Shown here one piece after another: positions 33,851 to 44,749 of a stretch of 64,000 bases of DNA; positions within the stretch are counted from its first letter, which is position 1, and the number at the start of each line of letters is the position of its first letter. A model generated the notes under the pieces. It saw only the letters and a list, made by a program, of their open reading frames with translations, did not search any database and was not told the origin of the DNA. The translations under genes and the position numbers were made by a program. Source of the DNA: Saxidomus purpurata (taxonomy: Eukaryota > Mollusca > Bivalvia > Venerida > Veneridae); NCBI GenBank assembly GCA_022818135.1, contig JAFMSR010000009.1, forward strand, positions 19,317,779-19,381,778. The letters run 5' to 3'.

Positions 33851-35234
33851 TTCAGGCTACTTTATTAAGTTTAAACTTGGCGCAGCGAAATAGATACACG
33901 TAGTTAGAGCCTAGTTAATTTTGGACATATAATTTTTTTCGAATTTTCAGATTTCCAGGTTTAGTCCTTATATCACGAAGAGCAGAACTATTAAAGAATT
34001 AAGTATAACATGGCAGTGAAATTAATACACATTGCCGAAATTTCGCCAAACTGGCTTCCAGCGGCACAAGTACTAAACCTTTTGATAATCGATGTCCGAA
34101 TTCACATTGCATTGTATACAATAGTTATGACTGCATGCAGTAAACAGTTTTAAAACAAAGAATACAGAAACTTATGTAAAGTTAGAGTTTCATTTCGCAG
34201 AAACGCATTTGATATATATAAACATAGAAGCACACTGCACTCAATACAGCCTTTAAGACTAGTCCAGAAAAATGCACGCCTAGTCCAAAACTTTAAAAAT
34301 AGACAACGAAAATATTCTACTACAAGCAGCAATGGACAAGCAACCTAATGGAAAACAGGAAAAATGCAATACAGCAACACTACATTGTAAAAATGCAATA
34401 CAATCATACTATCTGTAATTTACAAAGGATACAAATTAAGTAACTCATAATAATCGTCATGGCACAATAATAATGTCATACAGCGTTGAACATATCGTAG
34501 TAAACAATCTCATACAGTTTACTGAACAAAGTCAAAGTTATATTACCTTTCAAAATCACAACAATGGGTTATAGTCAAGAATGATCCTCAACACACAGTG
34601 GATGCTTCAAAAACATAAATGAAATAAGTTTTACCAAGTTATTTCTGTTATTGACAGATGCAAACTAAGATATATATAACTGAAAAGGTGGATTTTTTAT
34701 TTTTGACTAGGATAGAGTATAAATCACTGATTAGTGTTTTATTTAAAGTTATGATGGTCAATTTGAACGGCAATATCATTTTAACTTCATGCGTTATTCA
34801 TTCAGATATTTATGCATTAAAACATTTGTACATGTATAAAACTTAAAACATTAACCGATACTTCTGTTTCCTGTTAATTTAATAAAATAATATGTTCGAG
34901 ACGTGCAATTCTACTTAAGCTCATGCTAAGATATAATCAATATAAATAAATTTATTCCCATAATGGGTAGATTTATTCCTGGAAAAAACAAGTTTATATT
35001 AACTTTTATGCTTAGAAAATGGAAGAGAATAGATATACGACCAATACGTTAAGAAATGCTTCATTTTAAAAAATTCGAAGTTCAGTTTAATTTAAGCGAC
35101 AATCGAACGGCTTGTAATCTTCTTTCCATCAAAAATATCAGCAGAACAGCCGTGCTTGAAGGTCATCATCCGTCTACGATATAGAGACTTGTTCAATCAT
35201 TGGTGATAGTGATGATGGTATCAAGTCGTTTGTT

Positions 35235-35424
35235 ATGTCAGATATTGATTTCTGAAATATGAGAGAAAGTGAGAATAATTATTACTTCAATAAATTAGGA
35301 TTGAAGACTCTCTGTTCGTCATTCTCAATCGGGTTTTTCTATGTCAGATATTGATTTTCTGAAATATGAGAGAAAGTGAGAATAATTATTACTTCAATAA
35401 ATTAGGATTGAAGACTCTCTGTTG
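35235..35424 (+). repeat. 106-bp tandem duplication, arm 1
   Basis: Two copies start at 35235 and 35341 with ATGTCAGATATTGATTT; the second lacks the last 22 bases. Arm 2 has one copy (about 56345-56440). Confidence 0.85.
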
Positions 35425-35459
35425 CAAAAAAATGCTGATGTTAAGTTAAACATATTTCT

Positions 35460-35796
35460 CTAGTTACACCATATTCCATCAACAGCAACTGGGTTTTTGA
35501 ATGAGTTTTGATGAGTGATAATGTAATTTGTTTCTTTAATTGAAGAGATAATGTAAACTATTTGCCTGTGTATACATTCGATCTCATGCGTAATTAATAT
35601 TTTCATCAATCTCATTTTTATTTGTGTTGCTCCCTGTAAACTTGCGTATATATAAAAGTGTTCTGTTCTGTCCTGTTCTATAAAAGTGTGCTTATTTGTG
35701 GTTGAATGTGTTGCCCTCGATGATTGAGTAAAGATGAGTACCGCTTGCCCAAGTGGGATCATGGTCAATACGGAAGCAATATAACACGCCTGAACG
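35460..35796 (-). other. Candidate extra 3' exon downstream of copy 4
   Basis: A block conserved between the two arms follows a possible acceptor (CTGTAG, minus strand). If exon 3 of copy 4 were spliced at GTAGGT two bases into the RTGV valine codon, the frame would continue into a hydrophobic stretch (ACYIASVLTMIPLGQAVLIF) resembling a membrane segment, then a tail ending at 35460. The first part is nearly the same in arm 2 and the tail is not. An alternative frame in the block is also partly conserved, so coding is unproven. Confidence 0.2.
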
Positions 35797-35904
35797 CTAC
35801 AGTTATATTATATAATACACGTGCCATAAAAATATGCTAATGGAAATCATCAGAAACAGTCCAGATCAGCGACTACTGTTGTTTGCGAGTCATGAGAGCG
35901 TTAA

Positions 35905-36270
35905 AGGGACATACCCTACATCTAGCAGATTGTATTCTCGAAAAATAGATATTGTGTTCAATGAACGTAAAATTATAAATAAATAAAAGAACAACATATA
36001 GCGAAAATTGCCTCATTTTACCACAATTAATCAAGATAGAAACCTTCTGTAATAAATCTCTATCCACCCACTAATTGCACAACAACAACTCTACATAGAT
36101 TATGAAGGGTTTACAGTACTGCAATATATTTTAAAACGCTGATTTTATCAATAATGACTGGAATGCATAGCTTAAACTTTTAGGTTAAATTATAATAATT
36201 CCTAATATTCTATTATTTATGTTTTTGAGGTTATTTAGTTTGACATCATTTATAGCTAGGGTATGCACCT
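35905..36270. mobile_element. TTAA inverted-repeat element, family D, arm 1
   Basis: Ends AGGGACATACCCTA and TAGGGTATGCACCT, TTAA at 35901-35904 and 36271-36274. Interior resembles the unit I-III copies. Arm 2 has the empty site with one TTAA. Confidence 0.65.
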
Positions 36271-36686
36271 TTAAAACTAGAAATAGCTGCAATGGGAATC
36301 TCAAATGTTTTTGTTAAGAACGTCGTTATTCGTAAATTATTTTTTACCTAGACATTTACAATGAGATCTTCTGACTTCTAATTTGTGCAAGTCTATTTGT
36401 TTAAATAGGGAGTGTTATGCAGAATTGTGATCGAAAAGGCTTACAAATAAAATTATGATCAGACGACATTTTTGTCACCTGCTTCGGAGTGAAGATGCTT
36501 GAATTATTTCAGTAATACTAATCATGAAAGGGTTAAGCTTGTTTGGTGATCTTTTATTAGCGTCAAAATTATTGCAAAGCACACAACTTCGGATTTGCAC
36601 AAAATGTTAAAGCGGATATTTTGTTTATTTAAACATTTGTTTTTCAAATGACGAAAATGCAAACCTACAATGAACTTACGATTTAA

Positions 36687-37005
36687 AGTCCCAGAATCAC
36701 TCTGAATTTACTAATATAGTAACATATATATATTGATAGGATAATGATAGAATCATGTTCTATTCACTCTGAAACAATGTTGACATAATTATGTCTTCTT
36801 TTTGTATTCAAGTTGTTTCATCAAGAAAAAGAGTTGACAGAAAGCCTTTCTTATTTTTTGCAATATCGTTGAAAAAAATACTGCGCTATGTTTCTTTTAT
36901 GTACATATCGATTTTTAAAGCAAAGTTAGGAATGTTTTGGTTCAAATAAAGGTCATTTCTGTAAGTAAGACATTGAGACCTACTTGTTAATGTGATCCTG
37001 AGACT
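36687..37005. mobile_element. TTAA inverted-repeat element, family C, arm 1
   Basis: 319 bp with ends AGTCCCAGAATCAC and GTGATCCTGAGACT, TTAA at 36683-36686 and 37006-37009. Arm 2 has the empty site. Confidence 0.65.
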
Positions 37006-37023
37006 TTAAAGTTTATCAGCGTA

Positions 37024-37202
37024 CAGTCAAACCTGTGATAAAGACCACCTCCGTATAGAGACCATCCTGCGAATAAAGACTAGTAGGGAGATCATCTTGC
37101 ACTATTAATATATAGTAGACACACATGTAAATAAAGACCACCTGCAAACAAATACCACATGTGTACCTTCCCAACAATGATCTTTGTTCACAGGTTTGAC
37201 TG
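37024..37202. mobile_element. TA inverted-repeat element (CAGTC type), arm 1
   Basis: 179 bp with ends CAGTCAAACCTGTGA and TCACAGGTTTGACTG, TA on both sides. Arm 2 lacks it. The ends suit a pogo/Tc1-type non-autonomous element. Confidence 0.65.
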
Positions 37203-37253
37203 TATCAGGTATCAATATCTTGATACTTCCTGACAGCATAATAAAGTTCTTAC

Positions 37254-40200
37254 CTACACGCCAGTCCGATACATTGAACCTATACAAGAGCCTCCGCATT
37301 TCTGGCTTGAGTCTCCTGCACAGTTGAAGCTACATCTAGACTCCGACAAGCTGGCATTAAACTGTGTATAATCATGATTGTTTCCACAGAAACACTGGTT
37401 TCCGTACTGTTGAGAAAATGGGAGATATAAATAACTTGTTAAACATGTACCTTCAATTAGTCTCTGATTGAACATCGTTCTTCAACAAAACTAAAAATTA
37501 ATAATCTTTGTAAAGCTGTTGGTTTCGGTGTAATATCACGTTATATTTCACCGAGTGGGCACCAAAAGTGATAGTTTCAAGAGTGGCGCATTGAAATTAA
37601 CCTAATTTTACATCGATACCGACATTTTTTATGTTTAAAACTTTTTGTTGAGTTTGTTTCAGTGAAATGTCGAAAATCCGCGAAAATTGTCATCAGAAAG
37701 CTTGGCACACATGACGTTATTTTAAAAACGTCATCGTCCTTTGGTTTCCGGTATTCGTTGCGCTCGGTATACTTTTTGACGTCAAACCGGGGTGAAGATT
37801 TTGATATTTTCACTGCTTTGAAACTGTGATATATCAAATTTATTTCACTGATACATTTCAGTATTTAACGGGGAAGCATGAAATAAATCGTGTTATTTTG
37901 ACGATGCAACGTCTTGATATGTACCATTCACATTGGCATGGTTATACGATGACAAAATATCTACACTGCTGAACGAGCTATTGTTTAGTAAATATTTACA
38001 AAGAAAAAAGTTAAGCAACCCCTGAAAGTTTTAGATTGAGTTATCTAAGGAAAAAAACAAAAATAATATCAAACAGGGAATGCCACGTACCAAAAACGCA
38101 GCCTCCCCAAAACGAACCCCACAGCACCCAGAAGTGCACACCACCAACACACATACACACGCACACGCACACACACACACGACACACACAATCATGTACA
38201 CACACATATATACACTACCAACACACACTAGCATACAAAGCAAACACACGAGGACAAAACGAACAATTAAAGGAAGCTTTATCATGAAAATGTCGTCAAA
38301 TTGAGCCAGGGACGAAGCATGTAATCCGTAACAACAACTCTCTGGCACACAGAAAACGACAAAACTGTAATAATATGTTGGGCTTTTCGGGTGATATTGT
38401 TGAACAATCAACTGGTGCCGTTTTATCCGAAATCAAAAACACATTTAAGTATGGAACTGTAGAGGACATAGGAAGATTTTAGGTGGCGAATTAGAGTAAA
38501 AAATGCAATTTTGAGTCTTCAGATGACATCCGTACTTCATACGCTCAGTAGCAGAGTAAATATTTACTGTTCCTACCCTGACTATTCTGCCTCCATATGA
38601 ACCTCGGATCTTTTTTAAGACAATCTGCTTACTATCGCAGGACAAAAGTGTTTGCAGTTCGTACAGAGGGTTGCTGTAACAGTTATGATTTACAGCAGTT
38701 TTTCCTTCGTTTATTTGAAGGTGATTTTATGAAATAATTTTTTTAAGTCACTATATATATATATACGTAACTTCCAGGGGGTGCTTAACTTTTGTCTAGG
38801 TGTTTATAATAGGAATATAATAAATTCTATGTTTGTTTTCTTATAAATATGAAGGCCAGTTTGTGTTATACTTATCTACTGTATACCTCCGTGCCCGAGT
38901 ATGCAGCATCACGTAACAAACAATGGTCAATGCACATTTTCGTTGTCAAGTGGTTATTTGTAACGCGACTTGTTTCATTACCATGTAGACGTGGACAGTT
39001 GTCAAAGCACCCTAAATACTCATCTGCAATTCAAAACATTTTCTTGCAAAAGTGTGAAGCTAGTAAATAAATTTTACTTTGAGTAACTGCTTAATATGTC
39101 ACGGTTTGGAATGCAGACGCGTAGTACCTTTGTAATGTATTCACAAAGGTCGAATGCCTGGGTGATTTATAAAAAAGCATTGGAACCACAAACTATGATA
39201 AAATCAAATTTCCACCTTCGTTATTTCCACACAACATTTACAAGTGCGCATGCGTTAATACGCTTGGATTGACATTGTTATGAATGAATTAACGTGAATT
39301 GAACAAAATTGTAGTAAAATTTATTACACTTCCGGTATCGCCTGTAATATCAGCTACAACACAATAATATGAATAGTGTTTTAATGGAGAATAAAAAGAA
39401 CAGTCAAAATTTCACTGAATGCTACCGAGTTTAAAGCAGCGAGTTCAAGTTAGCGCAGTTAATAGTACCCCTTCGAACTCTTTTGGTTTAAATTAACGTG
39501 TTATAATGGAAATATATTTTACTTTTGAGTGATATACCGATTAGTGTATCACTGTTTGTCGTTTATATGCGTCGGCTTTCGTAATTAGATTACTACGTAT
39601 CTAAACTTCATACAGTCATGTACTAACCGGTATATAACATCGATTTTCTCAGTATATCACTCAGAAATATAATTTCTTTCAAATCTAAAACGTTTACGTA
39701 GATAATAATGTGTAACTTGCATTTCTTTATTACGCATCGTTCAATGACATTACATGTTGCTAGAAAACGGAAAGTTTTTGTCGGCTGTTCCAAGAGCTGT
39801 TACTTCTTTTTTCAGATTATTATTGAATTACTTGCACCACTTAAACGTAAGTAACATCATAAATATGACGTAAAGAGCTGAATGGGACTTTATTCTGCGT
39901 ACTTTATTGCATTGCTTGTCATTAAAATTTCAAATAAAAACAAAACAAAACAACGTATATCTCTTAATTTCTGTGAGAGTTTGATAACTTCTAGATTTAC
40001 ATTTAATTTACGAATTGAACACACAGAACGACAAACATAAACACAGGTGAATGTGTCAAGTAAAATAAAACTGTGCGGGGGAGATTGTAACAGCGGAACA
40101 TAGTTCCGGCCATCTAGCGTTAAAAGTAATTGTAGAATGCAAACTAATCATACGAGTTGTACGCGTAATATAGCGCGAGGAAATCCTGTCACCTTGGAAT

Positions 40201-41094
40201 TCCAATTACTAGATTAATAGTTTGCCTATTGGAAAAAATCGATCCAATTGGATTTTCTAGTTTTCTAGTTGGACAATGGTCATTTTCCAAGGTTTTAAAT
40301 CTGTCTAAAAGTTTCAAACGAAAACGTCTCATTAAAATCAAAATATCTATTCCTACAATTATGACATTTGCATGGACATATAGCTCATAGTGTAAACCAA
40401 AAACTCTTCGATTTGAATTTGGAAAATTTTGGAATTCCAAAAACTCGCTGGCTTTTTAAAAATCATTGTGAAGCGTATCAGTTTTAGGTTGCCATTTTGT
40501 GTAGTTACGATAACATGTCTCCGTGTATTTATTTGGTAATTTTCAAAATATGTTGCCATGTTCGTACATGTACAGTTATTGCAAACACAAAAATTCTAAT
40601 TTTACTGTGTTTATTAAAAGATATATGTATTTAAGTGAAAGTATAGACAAATTATAACTGTGTGTCGAACTTTACCTAAACGTTTTTTAACACATCCAAC
40701 TCTCGACCGTTTCTGATACTTTACGCAACGTAAATATCACAAATGAATTACTAACACTCTGGTAATCTTATTAATATTAATATTTATATTCCAACTACTT
40801 ACACACAGGTTTGTAAAATCTTGTACTGTTTTGCTGAGCATCAAAGTCACCGGTGAAAGAAGAGCATCCAGTGCAATGGTGTGTTTCAGTGTTGTAAACA
40901 ATACTCAAACAAGATTGGTATTCCAAACACTTTCCAGCACATAGGATTTGTGTTTTGTTTGTACGGAAAACGACCTTTTCTTCCCGACATTTGTATCCTT
41001 TCAAATCGGCATCCTCGACAAACTTTCTTAAATTATCTGCGTTACAAAATCCACATAGAAAGACGAAAAAGAAAACATGTGATGAAGAACGCAT
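37254..41094 (-). CDS. PAN-WSC secreted protein, copy 4 (arm 1 of inverted repeat)
   Basis: Exons on the minus strand are 41094-40803, 39023-38887 and 37406-37254, 582 coding bases, 193 residues. Exon 1 encodes a signal peptide (SSSHVFFFVFLCGFCNA) and a PAN/Apple-like region (YKCREEKVVF, CLSIVYNTETHHC). Its donor is a perfect GTAAGT in the same phase as copies 1-3. Exon 2 begins after TTGCAG (EYLGCFDNCPR, CIDHCLLRDAAYSGTE) and ends at donor GTATAC. Exon 3 starts after TCAACAG (YGNQCFCGNN, CAGDSSQKCGGSC) and reads RTGV then TAG, directly followed by GTAAGA. Intron 2 carries a foldback element and a 770-bp TTAA element missing from arm 2. A longer isoform using a splice site at this stop cannot be excluded. 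Confidence 0.72.
37507..37892. mobile_element. Same foldback family, intron 2 of copy 4
   Basis: Starts TGTTGGTTTCGGTGTAATA, with a shortened head and the same tail. Also present in arm 2, so it predates the inverted duplication. Confidence 0.6.
38015..38784. mobile_element. TTAA inverted-repeat element, family E, intron 2 of copy 4
   Basis: 770 bp with ends GCAACCCCTGAAAGTT and AACTTCCAGGGGGTGC, flanked by TTAA at 38011-38014 and 38785-38788. It carries the GGGAATGCCACG repeat and a CA tract. Arm 2 lacks it. Confidence 0.6.
38050..38262 (+). repeat. GGGAATGCCACG dispersed repeat with CA tract
   Basis: Near copy of 1190-1400, here inside the family E element. A third, shorter relative in reverse orientation ends the LINE at about 58030-58140. 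Confidence 0.7.
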
Positions 41095-41289
41095 TTTTGT
41101 CAGATTTACGAGGAGACCCTTACTGAAAAGAGATTAATATGAACGCTGCAAATTGATAATGAAATATTAATTGTCAAGGTTCGCTTGCTACAACATACCG
41201 TATCGTATCTAATTAGTTAATACGTGATCTTTTTGAGGATTTCTAATAACATTTTAATTTTGACAATTCATCCGGAATGGAAAGGCACC

Positions 41290-44200
41290 ACATTAAAAAT
41301 TAACAAAACAATTACGAGAAGGAGAGTCAATGTGGATTGTATGTGCCTGTCTAAGGACACTCCAACACCTAAGCACTTGTGTGGAACGGACCCGGTCTTG
41401 TTTTAATTGTTATAGATCATCGTAAGTTGATTTCAATATTGCAATAACAATGGAACGAAACGGACCGTTATCAGTGTCGGTTCATTTGTGTGATAAATGG
41501 TTTCAGAAAACATAATACATTCATTACATTTCTACAGTTGTTTGACAAGCCTGTATGAAATAGCTTGACATAAAGAGATTTAGATTAAAATCCGTTGTAG
41601 GCTATCCAACTGATTCCTTCCGTGACAAATACAGGGTCATTATTCATTTTCATTATATCTTAATGCGTTTGTTTATGCGAGGTAACTTAGTCATTATGCG
41701 CTAGCCTATTAAGCATCTCATACTCGAGCCAACATCACTTATGCATGTAGAAAAAGATACCAAAACGACTTGATGTTACATGTACATTCATTGTATAATA
41801 ATTATTAATTGCCAGTTTGTATTTTTCTTTTATTTAAAAAATTGTAATGCTTTTATTTTGATCCATCTCAATACTGGAATTAATAAATGTCCGAGCCAAG
41901 AAACCGATCTGGGTTTGTCTCTTGTATCATGTGACGGATTTTTGGGAACGTTTTGTGTTACAGAAATGTATCTAGCCGTGATATCACTAGTCTTAATTTC
42001 ATAGGTACTCTCAGCTCAAAGTGAGCCCCTCCATGAGGTTCTAAATGCATATAAGAAGCTGTTGATAGGATTTCAGAATGATTTTCATAACATGAACAAT
42101 GACACAGGAGTGCAATAAGCCCACTGATCATTTTGTGTATTCAACGTGTCAGTAATAATATGCTAATGAGCCGAATCACTTATATCACTTCGCCCTGTCA
42201 ATACCATACCAAACATGGCGTCAAACGCATTTCTGTCAATAATTATGTCAGAATAGACGGAGAAGGGCTTGGCATCGTCAATAAGGTGGTTTTCCGGAGA
42301 TTTACAAGTAATCCAGTTGGTATCAACAAGCTGGGATCGATGATGAAGAGAATGGTCCAAATTCAGGTCTCAATCCGAATAAACGACTATCGAATCACAG
42401 TGCCAGGAAACACGTTGTCCAGAAATTTAATGACAGTTATTCAACCAAACAAGATAATGCAAATATGTAGTCATAAGACTATTGCATCCATCAACAATTA
42501 CAAATCAGAACATGCAAATATCCGAAATCCTCCACTCAAATTCCAAAGAAAATTATGTTCTATGTAATCCTATTCCAATACAATCTAACACAGCAAATGT
42601 CAGCAACGATTCCAGATCCAGCCTTCACGTATCTGGTGGCTTTCAAAGCATTAGCGCTTCCTTACATTGCGGAACGTTGAATGTACACGTTTATCAAGCT
42701 GATTCCTCAACAAAAAACAGTGTCGCCAAGATGGCATTGACAGTGATAGTGATGTAGAGTAAAATTTAAATTCATATGTATTGAGCGCTCTACAAACTCA
42801 ACACATATGCATAGTGACGTCAGGACACAAATAATGAACTGGTTATTCTTGCGTTACTTATCATCATAGCGTGAATACTGGTAATAAAATAAAGTGAAAT
42901 GTGTTGTACAGTACAGTAAACAGCTATCATAGGTCATACTTATTAATTGGATATTGAAATAAATATGGTACTACTACATCTGCTCATGTTTCTAACTTCA
43001 TGTATCATAAAAGAAGATATTTATTCAAATGATAGAGGTAACATGCAGACATACACAAACGTAAGAAATTCAAGCGATTTTTGATTTTTGATAGTAACAA
43101 ATAATATAAAGTTTAGACTTGCAATTCTACCGAAGACCAAGCGAAAGCTAAGCAATGTTAATTCTAACAATGCCAGTTCAATAATTTTTCAATGCAAGCA
43201 AATGAAATAAATCAGACGGTTGTTCAATCCTTAACTGTTAAAAACATAACGAGGTTATCACATCGGAGTCGGATGTATCGTCAATATGAATTATATGTTT
43301 GATGTCAAATAATGATTTTCTAAAAGAAAAAAAAGGAAAAAAAATATATTACATGAATCATTTTCGATAGAAGACTTTCTGTTGCAACAAAATTCTTTTA
43401 TTTTATTTCGAAACATGTTTTCGTAAATCACAATGTATTTTATCGTATACAAAGTTGTTTCTCTTACCTTTGAAGAGTTATAGGATACTTTGTTTCCTTA
43501 CTCGTAGAGAATAAAGGTTTATATTATTTACCAATGAATGCTTTGTCTACAATTGTACATTTTTGTATTACTTCCTGTAGTAAAATATGTTCATTCGGTC
43601 AAAGAAATAGTTTTTTTACAGTGTAAAAGTCAGAAATTGCTCGATTTGTTATGACATTTGTAATTTTATTCATACAAAGGCTCACCCTTCATAAAAGAAA
43701 ATAAAATCTGGTTTTATCCTGGGGTGGACTTTCACACATATTTTACTGTATGTCTTGTTTGCTTGGCAAATAGGCAATAAACTCATAGAACTTCAAGTAA
43801 TTATTGAACGAGGAGAAAAATAGACATTTAATTAAGTCAATTTTAGATATCAGATTAAACCCACATGTAAGACTTTACCAACAATCATTGTCAGTAAATT
43901 GTTTTGGTGTATACCATTACATATTCACGCCCTTGACAACTTTGTCAATACATGTGTTTTATTTGTAAATTTCATTGCTTATGAAAAATATCTAGTTTCA
44001 GTCTATACATGTTAATCTAGTTAATGAGAAATTAATTATTTTTGTATTAAGCAAACATATGAAAATATAAAACATTTGCGTCTATCTTTTGTTCAAAAAT
44101 ATTCTAATACATCCAACTTTCTATTGTTATTTATGTTATAAACATAGTTTATACGAAAACGGAATAGTATCTTCGCAGTAATTCATAAATGGCATGCGCC

Positions 44201-44749
44201 GTAAATGAACCGTAGGTCGGGGGCACGCGTCTTGCAGTTTTACTTTCATTGCAAGCGCCACGCTTATCAACAAAGAGCTAGAGCCAGTCGGAGCTTAACG
44301 CATTTCCATATCCTTATAATCTAAATATGCACTTTCTTCTTTGCTAAATTAATCATAAAGTACAACATTTCTATTGCATACTTCAATAGGCAAAGTTTAT
44401 TCTAGACTTTGAGTTATTAGCGGAGCTTTAGTGATGTTAAATAATTTCGTGACGGATTTATACAGTTGTTAACCTGAAAGGACAGATGACGACCTGCATT
44501 AGAAAAGTCTTAAAGACACATACGAAAGACAATTTAGAAAATAATGTCTGTGACGAAACTACGAGAAGACATGGTGTACTTGCGAGTATGTTGTGAAACA
44601 TCGTCATTGTAAGTGATTCTGACGGAAGGAACGTCAATCTCGCCGTCCTGTTAATTCCTGATTTTGAGCCCAGTTATACAACGAAAACATGATCGGCTTA
44701 AGTTAAGTTTAACAATTAAACAGTATCGCATTGCCTTAGGGAAATATCA
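41290..44749. other. First part of the spacer between the arms
   Basis: Outside the unassigned frame at 42133-42567 nothing is recognised except a stretch at 43670-43950 related to 13640-14480. Confidence 0.35.
42133..42567 (+). other. Unassigned 144-codon open frame in the spacer
   Basis: The longest open frame outside the lectin genes (NNYVRIDGEGLGIVNKVVF, then ITVPGNTLSRNLM). No family, signal peptide or clear splice context is recognised, and an antisense frame of 65 codons overlaps it. In AT-rich DNA this length can arise by chance or from a decayed transposon. Confidence 0.15.

Larger units (their letters stand above)
30790..41285 (+). repeat. Arm 1 of a large inverted duplication
   Basis: It matches 52168-61225 in reverse complement over its whole length, apart from insertions. 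Matching anchors include the mariner relic, exons of copies 4 and 5, the foldback element, and the outer edge near 30790 and 61225. The arms are clearly diverged. Confidence 0.85.

Noticed and set aside
38031..38411. Minus frame of 126 codons rich in Cys and Val
   Set aside because: It is the antisense of the CA tract and GGGAATGCC repeat inside the family E element.
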